Part shown: positions 8,437 to 17,795 of the stretch, in pieces | Position numbering within the stretch: the first letter of the stretch is position 1 | How the letters are laid out: every line of letters begins with the position of its first letter | From: an uncultured Oscillospiraceae bacterium | GTDB lineage: Bacteria; Bacillota; Clostridia; Oscillospirales; Oscillospiraceae | Direction of reading: 5' to 3' | DNA length: 64,000 bases | Assembly: GCA_900764755.1 (NCBI GenBank) | Contig: CAAFPE010000046.1 | Span: 1 to 64,000 of the forward strand | Translations under genes and position numbers: made by a program | Notes under the pieces: model-generated | The model's input: only the letters and a program-made list of their open reading frames with translations | Told to the model about the DNA's origin: nothing | Databases searched by the model: none

Positions 8437-11400
8437 GTGGGTAAGCATAATGTAAAGGAAATAAGTGGAAGCCTGGCTTTGAGCATCGCAAAATCGATTC
8501 TGATTTTGGTATGTTGCTTTGGCCTGCTGATGGGATTGACCATGCGGACAAGGGCGGCATCCTGGATGGACCCCTATCTGGAACAGGTTGTGGATTGGGG
8601 CGTTATGGCAGGTGATAAGAACGGAAACCTGCATCCGGACCGGCAAATCACAAGGGCGGAGTTCGTAACGATGATCAACCGCGCGTTTGGTCATAAGGAG
8701 GTCGGCCCGAATCCGTTTCGAGATGTGCCGGGAACCGCTTGGTATGCAGAGGATATAGCGATCGCATACCGCGCAGGATATTTTGCCGGGACATCTGCCA
8801 CGACGGCATCACCCAACGCGCCGGTGACTCGTGAGCAGGCAGTAACCATGCTGGGGCGGAATATGCGGATGCAAGGGGGAACGGGAGCGATCCTGAGCTA
8901 TACCGACAATACCGCGATGGCAAATTGGAGCCGGGGCATGATCCAGGAGGCCACGGACATGGGGATCGTGTCAGGGTACGAGGATGGCTCGTTCAGGCCC
9001 AGGACACCCATTTCACGCGGCGAGGCTGCGGCCATCATTGTCCAGGCAGTGGGAACGCTGATCAGCGAGCCGGGTGAGCAATCTGTGGGCGGTGTCTATG
9101 GAAATCTGACCATCAATACACCGGGCATCACACTGAAGGACACTGTGGTGACTGGAAATCTCTACCTCTCCGGCGGTGTCGGCCTGGAGAATGTGGTGCT
9201 GGAAAATGTTCGGGTCATGGGCAAGATCATTGTCTGTGGGGCAGGCGTGAGCCAGAAGGGTGAGAACAGCATCATCCTGCGGAATGTGACGGCACAGAGC
9301 CTTGAGATCGACAGCATGACCAATCAGCTGATGAGTGTGCGGGCGGAAGGCCTTACAGATATTAAGGAAACCACGGTGCGCACGTCGGCCTATGTGGAGG
9401 ATCTGACGGATGACGGTCTGGGCCTTCAGTTCATCAAGCTGGATGGAACTGCGCAGACAAGCCTTCAGCTTGCAGGCAACATCAAAGAGGTGCTGAACAT
9501 AACTCCGGAGTCCGCTCTTTCCATTGGGCAGGGTGTGGCGGATAAGGTCACCGTGGATGAACGTGCACAGAACAGCACGCTGCATATCGATGACAGCGCC
9601 TATATCCGCGATTTGAACCTGGACACCGGGACCTCAGTGTCCGGTTCGGGCGATATTGGAAATCTGTCCGTTAACGCCAACGGGTCAGTGCTGCCGATGC
9701 TGCCGGACCATATTACGATTCGTCCGGGGGTGTCTGCGGACATCAATGGCGTCGATATGGACTCCAATCTGGCGGCGGAGTTGTCGGAGGACCCCCGGCT
9801 GCTGGCGGGCTATCCTGATGTGCGGAACGTGGGGCCGAAGGCTGCGGATACGGTATTCAGCACCAACAAGAGCGGAACGATCTATTGGGCGCTGACCGCC
9901 CTGTCAGATGGCTCAGTTGGAGAGGATGCGCTGGTCAATCCAGCCAACTATTCGGCAAAGATCATCAAGAGCGGGACCATCCAGATGCCGGCTTCCAAAA
10001 CGGAGATGACCGCAAAGCTGTCTGGGCTGACCGTGGATGGCTCCTACTATGTTTCCGCCATCCTGGTGGACAGCCGGGATCGCCGCAGTCCTGTGAAGGT
10101 GACGGCTTTCACGACGCCGGACGATACCGTACCGAACTTCGCCGCGGGTTATCCCTATGCAATTATGAGCGAGGACGGGAATCAGCAGGTGGTCCAGGCG
10201 ATGGTCATGCCGACCAAGGACTGCCAGCTGTATTATGCATTGCTGCCCAAGGGCTCCTCTGCCCCCAACGCAGCGGATTTTAAGGCAGGTGCGGTCACTG
10301 GAAACCTGGGTTACGGCATGATGGATGTGAAAAAGAACACCCAGCACCTGATCCCGAAGGTCAACGCATCCACCCTGAAGGAGCAGACCCCCTATGACCT
10401 GTATCTGTGGCTGAATGATGCGGACAACGGAAAAAGCTCCGCGGTGAAAAAGCTGACCGTGACCACGCTGGATCGGACGCCGCCGGTGCTTCAGCATCTG
10501 ACTGTGACGGATATGACGGCAAAATCGGTCTCCATGACCTATTCCCTCGATGAGCCTGGAACGCTTTACTGGGCTGTTGTAAAGCGGGGGACGCCATTTT
10601 ATGCCAATGGGATCACGGACCCGGAGGACCGCATCGCCAAGATCCAGGTGGAGTCCGGCACCGGTGCGTTGAAGCGGGGAAACAGCTCCGCCTCAAAGGG
10701 AGCCACAGACGTGCGGTTCAACATCAGCGGCCTGGAGCCCCAGACTGCCTATGACTTGTATTATGTTGCGAAGGATAAGGCCGGTAATTACAACATTTAT
10801 ACGAAGGAACTGACTCCGCCGATGGAGATCAGCACCCTGGACAACGAAGGTCCGACGGTGGAGCAGGAATTTACCCATGATGGGACGGACAGCCCCGGGA
10901 ACCTGACCCCCTATCCGGACACCTCGATCCGGCTGGTATTTTCCGAGAGCGTGCAGGGCATCCAGGATGTCAATGGGACGCAGGTGTACTCCAACTTCCT
11001 GGAGCTCTATCAGACTGCGGTGTCTGCTTCAGGCGATGAAAAGTTAAAAGCGGAAAAAGCCCTGGGCGAGGCCTTGAAGGCACATATCGGCCTCTATTAC
11101 AAACCGTTCAGCGGTCAGCCTGAGCAGGTGAAGGACCGCATGGATGGAAATTCTGGGGAAGATTGGGTGATCGACTACCGCAAGGCGGTGGTGGAATTGG
11201 ACCCGTCCGGGAGCGGGGAGATGATCATTACATTCCCCCACAACAGCGAGTTGGAGAAGAGCGGCCTGAATTTGTCCAGCGGCGCAACCTATTATTTTGA
11301 ATTGAAGGGGATCGCGGACACCTCTCCCGCCGCCAACCGGATGGAGGGGAGCAGAGGCGTGACCAAGCTGCAGGAGTTTACCACCATTGATGCGCAGATG

Positions 11401-13419
11401 ATCTTCTCCAGAGGCAGTGCCAGCGGGAAGGTCGAGGGGGCAGGAGATGATGTAGTCGTATTTGACATGAATTTCCGCCTGACTCCGGAGACAGCCAGCA
11501 GCGTCGAGGCCGATGTGAAGTGGGACCTGCTGTTCTGGTCGAAATCCAATGCCGCATTTACATTGTATCACCGCAATGTGGGGGATACACTCTGGAAAGA
11601 GGTGTGCAGGGCTGAATTCAAGACCACCACCCAGAACCCGGAGGTGGGACTCAGCTTCACCAGAGAGGCGGACAATGACAAAGTGGAGCCATACAGCTTT
11701 GCGAAGCTGCGGGATGCGAAGGACGGAGAGTACGGCATCGTTGTGACAAAGCTAAACGGCTCCGATAAGCGCGCGGACTGGAGCGGGACGGTGTCTATTG
11801 ACGTGGTGCCTGTGGCGGGAGATGAGGGTTCCCTGTCCGTTCTGGCCAACACCGCTCTGACCCCAGAGAAGTACAAGAACCATCAGGCGGGTATTTACAA
11901 GGTCAAGGAGATCGGTGTTCCGGCCAAGTATACCGTTTCCCGCCCCTTCCGGGACACCGAGCCCCCCACCTTTGTTGGCGGGTTCCCGACGTTTGAGCCG
12001 GGCGACTCCGGAGCCAATATGAACATCCAGCTCAGCCGGAACAACGCCATGTACTACTATGTGGTGACTGAGGTGGGAAATATCCCCACCACATTGAAGG
12101 GTAATATCGATATAGAAAAGGGGAGTTGGGAAAAACTTCCGTATAGCGGAAAGTTAGATAGTGGCGCACTGATCGATAAGCCAAATGCGAGTTTGCCCAC
12201 CAGCAATGACATCACGAATCCGCCTTACAGCGGCGCGAAGTATGTGATCGGCTCTGGGAAGTACACAGGGGGAGTTCAGACCATCTCCGTTGACGGCCTG
12301 AAGGACAGCACCAAGTATGTGGCCTATTTTGTCCTCCAGGGCGAGTCCCAGGAATCCATCTCTGAGGTGTACGCCTTCCGCTTTGAGACAAAGAAGGTCG
12401 TCCGTCCGGTCCTGCGGGTGTCTTTGAGCAATCCCTCTGCCACAGTGTCTTCCGTTGGTGAAAACCCCAAGGAGGCCAATGTAAAGTATATGATGATCGT
12501 GGCGGGCCAGGAGGGCAGTACGCTCAATCAGAAAATGAGTACTTGCTGGAATGACGCCGGGATAAATGACGCGGGGCTTGACCCGGTCAAAGATAAAGTT
12601 ATGATAGAGAAGTATAAGAACATGAGCCTGATTGAGGCCATGGAAACGAGTGTTATGCGTGGCAGTTACAGCTTAGGCTCTGTGTTTGATCTCTTTGCTC
12701 TGCCGGCAAAGCAGGAAGAGGTTTCTGCATGGTTCAACTCAGCGGGCTCTAATGGGACCAGCATCATGTTGACTGGGGATACGAAGCTGGATAGAAACAA
12801 TAAGCTATCTTCCACGGTGAATTGCAAGGACGCAATGAACAAAGATAATGCAAATATGGAGTATTGGTTCGTTGCGATGGGACAGAGTCCCCTGGGATCT
12901 GGATATGCGTTCAGTGCCGCACGGTATCTGTTCTATCCCGACAATACCCCGCCACAGGTCATCACGCTTACCACTTCTGTGAAGAAGGGAGTTCAGTTGG
13001 AAGCAGATCCCATTATAGCAGCCAATAAGGGGTACTCAGGTACTGTTACAGTCACGTTCAGCAATGCCCTGTATTATAAAAAGGACAGCAGTACATATCT
13101 GCAGGTTGTAGACAAGCCCCCAGTTGAGATAGTTGGTAGTCCAGAGTATGTAAGTTCTGCTGTGCTGATTAGAGGTGAGAATCTAGGTATTAAACATCAA
13201 GATAAGGGCGCACCCGATAATCCGACGTGCAGAGCCTTGTTTATTGAGTTTACCAATATTAGACAAGACAATCAAATTGTTTTTAATGAGAATATCTCCA
13301 ATAGCCGCGGGATTACAGGGAATTATCCTCTGACACTTACCATGAAGTTGGTAAAGAATGAGCAAGGACTTTGGGCTCCTCAGTTTGAGGTGAGTTCTCC
13401 GGGTTGGGGAAATCCGTAA
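8437..13419 (+). CDS. Giant SLH-domain surface protein (1660 residues)
   Basis: A secreted cell-wall-anchored protein. A GTG start behind GGAGGT gives a signal-type hydrophobic segment (about residues 13-38). Three SLH repeats follow at about 40-210 (DRQITRAEFVTMINRAF, NAPVTREQAVTMLGR, RTPISRGEAAAIIVQ), which bind secondary wall polysaccharide. Residues ~215-440 are a regular beta-strand region, perhaps a beta-helix (GNLTI, GNLYLSGG, ENVVLENV). The rest is a series of beta-sandwich modules sharing a G-T-x-Y-W/Y-A motif (SGTIYWALTAL, PGTLYWAVV, DCQLYYALLPKG). No catalytic motif is seen. Codon use in the last ~450 bases looks more AT-rich than the rest. The partner or ligand is unknown. Confidence 0.88.
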   Translation: MGKHNVKEISGSLALSIAKSILILVCCFGLLMGLTMRTRAASWMDPYLEQVVDWGVMAGDKNGNLHPDRQITRAEFVTMINRAFGHKEVGPNPFRDVPGTAWYAEDIAIAYRAGYFAGTSATTASPNAPVTREQAVTMLGRNMRMQGGTGAILSYTDNTAMANWSRGMIQEATDMGIVSGYEDGSFRPRTPISRGEAAAIIVQAVGTLISEPGEQSVGGVYGNLTINTPGITLKDTVVTGNLYLSGGVGLENVVLENVRVMGKIIVCGAGVSQKGENSIILRNVTAQSLEIDSMTNQLMSVRAEGLTDIKETTVRTSAYVEDLTDDGLGLQFIKLDGTAQTSLQLAGNIKEVLNITPESALSIGQGVADKVTVDERAQNSTLHIDDSAYIRDLNLDTGTSVSGSGDIGNLSVNANGSVLPMLPDHITIRPGVSADINGVDMDSNLAAELSEDPRLLAGYPDVRNVGPKAADTVFSTNKSGTIYWALTALSDGSVGEDALVNPANYSAKIIKSGTIQMPASKTEMTAKLSGLTVDGSYYVSAILVDSRDRRSPVKVTAFTTPDDTVPNFAAGYPYAIMSEDGNQQVVQAMVMPTKDCQLYYALLPKGSSAPNAADFKAGAVTGNLGYGMMDVKKNTQHLIPKVNASTLKEQTPYDLYLWLNDADNGKSSAVKKLTVTTLDRTPPVLQHLTVTDMTAKSVSMTYSLDEPGTLYWAVVKRGTPFYANGITDPEDRIAKIQVESGTGALKRGNSSASKGATDVRFNISGLEPQTAYDLYYVAKDKAGNYNIYTKELTPPMEISTLDNEGPTVEQEFTHDGTDSPGNLTPYPDTSIRLVFSESVQGIQDVNGTQVYSNFLELYQTAVSASGDEKLKAEKALGEALKAHIGLYYKPFSGQPEQVKDRMDGNSGEDWVIDYRKAVVELDPSGSGEMIITFPHNSELEKSGLNLSSGATYYFELKGIADTSPAANRMEGSRGVTKLQEFTTIDAQMIFSRGSASGKVEGAGDDVVVFDMNFRLTPETASSVEADVKWDLLFWSKSNAAFTLYHRNVGDTLWKEVCRAEFKTTTQNPEVGLSFTREADNDKVEPYSFAKLRDAKDGEYGIVVTKLNGSDKRADWSGTVSIDVVPVAGDEGSLSVLANTALTPEKYKNHQAGIYKVKEIGVPAKYTVSRPFRDTEPPTFVGGFPTFEPGDSGANMNIQLSRNNAMYYYVVTEVGNIPTTLKGNIDIEKGSWEKLPYSGKLDSGALIDKPNASLPTSNDITNPPYSGAKYVIGSGKYTGGVQTISVDGLKDSTKYVAYFVLQGESQESISEVYAFRFETKKVVRPVLRVSLSNPSATVSSVGENPKEANVKYMMIVAGQEGSTLNQKMSTCWNDAGINDAGLDPVKDKVMIEKYKNMSLIEAMETSVMRGSYSLGSVFDLFALPAKQEEVSAWFNSAGSNGTSIMLTGDTKLDRNNKLSSTVNCKDAMNKDNANMEYWFVAMGQSPLGSGYAFSAARYLFYPDNTPPQVITLTTSVKKGVQLEADPIIAANKGYSGTVTVTFSNALYYKKDSSTYLQVVDKPPVEIVGSPEYVSSAVLIRGENLGIKHQDKGAPDNPTCRALFIEFTNIRQDNQIVFNENISNSRGITGNYPLTLTMKLVKNEQGLWAPQFEVSSPGWGNP

Positions 13420-13448
13420 ACAGGAAATAGAAACAGAACAAGCTGCAT

Positions 13449-13478
13449 GGGAGGGCGGGCGTTTTCGCCTGCCCTCCC
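13449..13478 (+). other. GC-rich hairpin between the two SLH genes
   Basis: A 13-bp stem with one wobble pair (13449-13461 with 13466-13478) closes a TTTT loop. No U-run follows, so it is not a standard intrinsic terminator. It may act in transcript stability or partial termination between the two surface-protein genes. Confidence 0.5.
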
Positions 13479-13508
13479 CCACGTATATCATGTCAAGGAG
13501 GGCGAAAC

Positions 13509-16500
13509 ATGATTCGAACATGGCAGAGCCGTCTGTGGGCAGGCGTTCTTGCGATCATACTGATCGCGGGACTTGCAGTGCCGGCGGCGGCAGTGGATCA
13601 GGAGCCAATCCGTCTGGAGCCGTCAGCGCTGTCCCTGGAGGAGGGGCAGAGCGGGACTTTGACCGCGACTGTAAGCGATGCCTTAAAGGGCTGTACATTT
13701 GAATGGTCGAGCGATTCGAAAGAGGTAGCGGATGTTGAGCCTGCGGTCACAGCGGGAGTGGATGGCAGTGCCGTTTGTACAGTCAAGGCGGGCAAAGCAG
13801 GAGATGCCACCATCACAGTTACGGCCAAAGGGAGCGGACAGCCAGAGGCGACTGCACAATGCAAGGTGCAGGTAACTGCTCCGAAGGTCCCTGTGACCGA
13901 TGTACAGATCACAACGCCGGTGGGAAAAAATATCGTGGAGGCAGGCGGGGCGCTGCAGCTGACGGCGACTGTCTATCCGGAGAATGCCACCAATAAGGCG
14001 GTCACCTGGTCCAGCGATTCCTCCGGGGTTGCCATCGTGGACAAGGATGGAAGAGTGGCCGGTGTGGCTCCGGGGAAGGCAACCATCCAGGTGACCACTG
14101 CTGATGGTGGAAAGCAGGATCAATTCGATGTGGAGTGCTCCGGCATCTCCCTGTCTGCGTCCAACCTCAAATTGTTTGTCAACGAGAGCAAGAGCCTCAG
14201 TTTTCTGCTCTATGGTGCGGCTTCTGGAAAACAGGTGGAGTGGTCCAGCAGCAATATCTCGGTGGCGGATGTGAGCGGGGGGAGGATCACAGGCCGCAAT
14301 CCCGGCACAGCAACCATTACAGCCACTGTCTATGGGACAGGATATTCCGCGTCCTGCAGTGTGACGGTGGAGGAGGACCTGGCAGGCGCCATCCAGACGG
14401 AGGTGGAGGCCGGACAGGTGTGCGGCTTCTCCCAGTCGGAGATCCTCTCAGAATTGGATGACTGGTGCGATGAAAAGACCGGGGGAAGGCTGGAGTATGT
14501 TACGGGGCTGAGGGTCGCGACCGGCCAGGGCGTGCTCTACTACGGCTATGTGTCGCCGGATGCCCACGGACACGGTGTGGGCGGCACAGAGCGCTATTAC
14601 CGCCGCGCCGGCGGCGGACAGAACAGCTTGGCGGAGATTTCATTTGTTCCCCGCTCTGATTTCGACGGGACGGCGGTCATTTCCTATACCGGCGTTGCCG
14701 ACAATGGGAGATCCTTCCAAGGAACCATTCGGGTCGAGGTGGAGAAGGCAAATGATGTTTCATACAGCACCGCCGAGGGCCGACCCCTGGAATTCAGTTC
14801 ATCTGATTTTGCGGCCGTATGTCTGGCGCGCACGGGCCGCTCGATCCGCCATGTTACCTTTGAGCAGCCCTCCTCCAGCCATGGGACGCTCTATTATAAG
14901 TATAACTCCGCCGCTGAGTTTTCCCAGCGTGTGGACAGCGGAACGAAGTATTACGCTACAAGCACGCCCAGCATTGACCTGATCACCTTTTTGCCGTCGT
15001 CCGGCTATACAGGCAATGTGTCAGTGCCATACACCTGTGTGGATTCCTCCGGCGGGAGCTATCGGGGCAGAGTGACGATCACCATGTATGCCTCCGGGAC
15101 CTCCGGGGCGGGTGATGTGGAGTACACGACCGGTGTGGAAGATCCAGTCACGCTGGATGCGTCGGACTTCAACCGGGTTTGTCAGGATGCCAACGACAAA
15201 AATTTCTCCTATGTGCGGTTTGAGCTCCCGCGTGCCAGCGAGGGTACTCTCTATTACGATTATACCAGCGCCAACCGGTATGAACGGAAGGTGTCGGAGA
15301 ATGAGCGGTATTATCGGAGCAGGAGCCCCAGACTCTCCGATGTGACCTTTGTCCCTGCAAAGGACTTTGAGGGCACGGTTGAGATCTCCTTCCGCGGTGT
15401 TGACACCTCTGAGGATCCTTTCTCCGGGAGACTGGTCATTCGGGTGACGGACGACGACAGAGACGGAGTGGTACGCTATGAGACAGGGGCGGGAGAGCCT
15501 TTGACCTTTGACGCCGCAGATTTCAACGCCGCGTGCCGGCGCAGCGGCGGCGCGAGATTGGACCGGGTGACCTTTGAACAGCCCTCCTCCGCACGCGGCA
15601 CACTGTATTATGGCTATACAAGCAGCGGCTCTGCCGGCAGTAAGGTCTCGCCGTCCACCAGCTATTATCAATCCGGGAGTCCAAGCATTTCCCGTGTTAC
15701 ATTTGTGCCTGAAAGCGGCTATACAGGTACTTTATCCATCCCCTTCCGTGGGTATGACGTCAACGGCGACAGATTTGACGGCAGCGTCCGCATTGAGGTG
15801 GGCGAGGAAGAGGGGATCGTGACCTATCGCGCTGACAGCGGAGATGTGGTGGATTTTGCTGCCGCTGACTTTAACGCGGCCTGCCGGGAGATCACGGGGG
15901 AAAATCTCAGCTATGTCCGCTTTTCCATTCCCGCCGCCCGATACGGCACACTATACTATAAGTACGGTGCTTCCAGCGGAGAGAGCAAGCTGACGGCGTC
16001 CACCAGCTATTATCGGACAGGCAGCGGCCGCTTGCTGGATGATGTGTCTTTCCTGGCTGCGGATGGATATTCCGGTACGGTTTCCATCGATTACGATGGA
16101 CGCAGCGTTGGGGGGACGACATTTTCCGGCATGGTGGATATTGTGCTTGCACGGAAGGAGCCCACGCCGCCCCGATGGGAGATCGATTTCGTGGATGTAC
16201 CTGCCAGCGCGTATTACCATGACGCGGTTCAGTGGGCGGTAAACGCAGGCATTACGGGCGGTACGACTCCGAATACCTTCAGCCCAGGCGTCGTCTGCAC
16301 CAGAGCGCAAACTGTGACATTTCTATGGCGTGCGTCAGGCAGTCCGGCGCCTAAAAGCGGGGTCAATCCGTTCCGGGATGTGAGCCACAGCGCGTATTAT
16401 TATGATGCCGTACTGTGGGCGGTGGAGCAGGGGATCACCAGCGGAACCACCAAGACAACCTTCAGCCCAGATGCCGTTGTGGACCGCGGACAGGCGGTCA

Positions 16501-16715
16501 CGTTCCTGTACAAGCACGCCGGCGCTCCGGTATCCGGTGGTGGAAATCCATTTTCTGATGTGAAAAATGGGGACTATTTTGCGCCTGCCGTGCGCTGGGC
16601 ATCCATCTATGGGATCACAACCGGTACAGGAGGAACGACGTTCAGTCCCAAGGCCGCTTGCACCCGCGCTCAGATCATCACGTTCTTGTATAAGAAAAAC
16701 ACACTGCTTCCCTGA
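13509..16715 (+). CDS. Large SLH surface protein with Big_2 domains and five repeated modules
   Basis: A 1068-residue secreted protein. A signal peptide (about 1-29, ending VPAAA) is followed by three Big_2 immunoglobulin-like domains (~33-290; typical features are TLTATV, ENATNKAVTWSS and PGKATI). Five modules of 110-120 residues start near residues 294, 414, 535, 653 and 770, each with a DFN-x-x-C helix, GTLYY-x-Y, a YY-x(4-6)-P-x-I segment and a VTF-x-P-x-x-GY-x-GT run that recalls Big_9 domains. Three SLH repeats (~893-1063) form the wall anchor at the C-terminus, the reverse layout of its neighbour. The ATG follows AAGGAGG by 7 bases. No enzyme motif seen; an adhesin or wall-structural role is inference. 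Confidence 0.88.
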   Translation: MIRTWQSRLWAGVLAIILIAGLAVPAAAVDQEPIRLEPSALSLEEGQSGTLTATVSDALKGCTFEWSSDSKEVADVEPAVTAGVDGSAVCTVKAGKAGDATITVTAKGSGQPEATAQCKVQVTAPKVPVTDVQITTPVGKNIVEAGGALQLTATVYPENATNKAVTWSSDSSGVAIVDKDGRVAGVAPGKATIQVTTADGGKQDQFDVECSGISLSASNLKLFVNESKSLSFLLYGAASGKQVEWSSSNISVADVSGGRITGRNPGTATITATVYGTGYSASCSVTVEEDLAGAIQTEVEAGQVCGFSQSEILSELDDWCDEKTGGRLEYVTGLRVATGQGVLYYGYVSPDAHGHGVGGTERYYRRAGGGQNSLAEISFVPRSDFDGTAVISYTGVADNGRSFQGTIRVEVEKANDVSYSTAEGRPLEFSSSDFAAVCLARTGRSIRHVTFEQPSSSHGTLYYKYNSAAEFSQRVDSGTKYYATSTPSIDLITFLPSSGYTGNVSVPYTCVDSSGGSYRGRVTITMYASGTSGAGDVEYTTGVEDPVTLDASDFNRVCQDANDKNFSYVRFELPRASEGTLYYDYTSANRYERKVSENERYYRSRSPRLSDVTFVPAKDFEGTVEISFRGVDTSEDPFSGRLVIRVTDDDRDGVVRYETGAGEPLTFDAADFNAACRRSGGARLDRVTFEQPSSARGTLYYGYTSSGSAGSKVSPSTSYYQSGSPSISRVTFVPESGYTGTLSIPFRGYDVNGDRFDGSVRIEVGEEEGIVTYRADSGDVVDFAAADFNAACREITGENLSYVRFSIPAARYGTLYYKYGASSGESKLTASTSYYRTGSGRLLDDVSFLAADGYSGTVSIDYDGRSVGGTTFSGMVDIVLARKEPTPPRWEIDFVDVPASAYYHDAVQWAVNAGITGGTTPNTFSPGVVCTRAQTVTFLWRASGSPAPKSGVNPFRDVSHSAYYYDAVLWAVEQGITSGTTKTTFSPDAVVDRGQAVTFLYKHAGAPVSGGGNPFSDVKNGDYFAPAVRWASIYGITTGTGGTTFSPKAACTRAQIITFLYKKNTLLP

Positions 16716-16725
16716 TCTGATGGAT

Positions 16726-16757
16726 CGAGAAAACGGGGCCGAAAGGCCCCCTTTCTC
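16726..16757 (+). terminator. Terminator after the SLH genes
   Basis: GGGGCC, a GAAA tetraloop and GGCCCC (16735-16750), extended by pairing of the flanking GAGAAA with TTTCTC, and followed by CTTTCTC. This is a stable stem with a short U-rich tail, just downstream of the SLH gene stop. Confidence 0.65.
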
Positions 16758-16790
16758 AAAGCCCTTCAAATTTTTGGAGGGCTTTGAGAA
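16753..16790 (+). repeat. Long inverted repeat overlapping the SLH terminator
   Basis: A 17-bp inverted repeat with one wobble pair (16753-16769 with 16774-16790) shares its left arm with the 3' side of the preceding terminator, so the two hairpins are mutually exclusive. No U-run follows on either strand. Confidence 0.6.
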
Positions 16791-16892
16791 GGTCTGCTCT
16801 GAAAAATATGCCCGAAGGGCTTATACGGAGGATTGACAGATCTGTCCTTTGAGCGGCTGGGCTGGATTCAGAAAAGAATTTATCCGGCTTTC

Positions 16893-16919
16893 TTATCTTT
16901 GAGCCAATTATGACGATAT
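16893..16919 (+). promoter_or_regulatory. Candidate sigma-28 promoter of the flgM-flgK operon
   Basis: TTAT (16893-16896, within TCTTATC), a 15-base spacer, then GACGATAT (16912-16919), seven of eight matches to the flagellar sigma factor -10 GCCGATAT. It lies 47 bases before the flgM GTG. Late flagellar genes such as flgM and flgK are commonly under this sigma factor. Confidence 0.45.
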
Positions 16920-16966
16920 AAGTAGTGAACATTTCTGAATTAGCTTTGAGAAAGGTGTGAGATACT

Positions 16967-17275
16967 GTGCTGACTTCCTCTTCAGGCCGCATCCCTCCGA
17001 TTTGTCCGGCAAAAACATATTACACCGTGCAGAAGCAAGCATCTGTGGTGAAAGTGAATATGAACAAAAGTTATGATTCAGTCAATTTCTCCTCTGTGCT
17101 GGCTGGAGAGGATGCAATGCAAAAAAATATGGTCAGCCGCATCTCGCAGGAGGTCCGGACTGCTACTACGACGGGAGATATTCAGGCGTTGAAGCGGGCG
17201 GTCGCTGCCGGAGAATATGTCCCTGATCCGATGGAAATTGCGGATAAAATTCTATTCATGGTGGGGGATCGATGA
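16967..17275 (+). CDS. flgM: Anti-sigma-28 factor FlgM
   Basis: FlgM binds and inhibits the flagellar sigma factor until the hook is finished and FlgM is exported. The 102-residue protein has the FlgM C-terminal pattern of a helix (SRISQEVRTATTTGDIQAL), a KRAVAAGEYVPDPMEIADKIL segment and a short tail. It starts with GTG 8-12 bases after an AAAGGTGTGAG site, and its first ~30 residues are unlike other FlgM proteins, so an internal ATG is possible. It is the first gene of flgM-flgN-flgK-flgL-yviE-fliW-csrA. Its partner sigma factor is at 43663. Confidence 0.85.
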   Translation: MLTSSSGRIPPICPAKTYYTVQKQASVVKVNMNKSYDSVNFSSVLAGEDAMQKNMVSRISQEVRTATTTGDIQALKRAVAAGEYVPDPMEIADKILFMVGDR

Positions 17276-17754
17276 TGAGTGGCAGTATTCCCGATCTTCT
17301 GAATGTGTTTGATTCCATACGCGGGGGACTGGAGCAGCTGACAGAGTTGGCTCAGTGCAAAATCAAGGCTGTCGAGTCGGATGATCTCTTGGCGCTGGAC
17401 GAAGTCATGAACCAGGAGCAGGCGGTGGTGCTCACTATGCGGGGACTGGAGCAGAAGCGGGAGCAGGCACTCAGTGGCTTGGGCCTGTCAGGGGTCCCGC
17501 TCTCGCAGGTCGCCGAACACTGTCCGCCGGATGTGCAGCCAAAGGTCAGGCAGACTGTGGAAGCGCTGAAAGATCAATATCAAGCGTATCGGCGTTATGC
17601 CGATCAGGCGCGCAATATGCTGGAGCATGGTATCCGCGAGATCGAACGGACACTTTCCGGGATGGGAGCCGAACCAGCTGAGACCGGACCTGGTTATGGC
17701 CCCAGAAACGGGGCGGCTCCTCCGGAATCCATGAAAACAGATTTTCGAGCCTGA
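17272..17754 (+). CDS. flgN: FlgN-family chaperone for hook-associated proteins
   Basis: FlgN chaperones FlgK and FlgL to the export gate. The 160-residue protein is helical with the heptad-like pattern of FlgN (LEQLTELAQCKIKAVESDDL, then NQEQAVVLTMRGLEQKREQ). The last ~30 residues are Gly/Pro-rich and probably disordered. It overlaps the flgM stop (ATGATGA), and an ATG at 17275 is an alternative start. Position directly between flgM and flgK supports the call. Confidence 0.85.
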   Translation: MMSGSIPDLLNVFDSIRGGLEQLTELAQCKIKAVESDDLLALDEVMNQEQAVVLTMRGLEQKREQALSGLGLSGVPLSQVAEHCPPDVQPKVRQTVEALKDQYQAYRRYADQARNMLEHGIREIERTLSGMGAEPAETGPGYGPRNGAAPPESMKTDFRA

Positions 17755-17795
17755 CAGTCAGTCATCAGCTTATAAAGCGAGAAAAGGAGCAGAAC

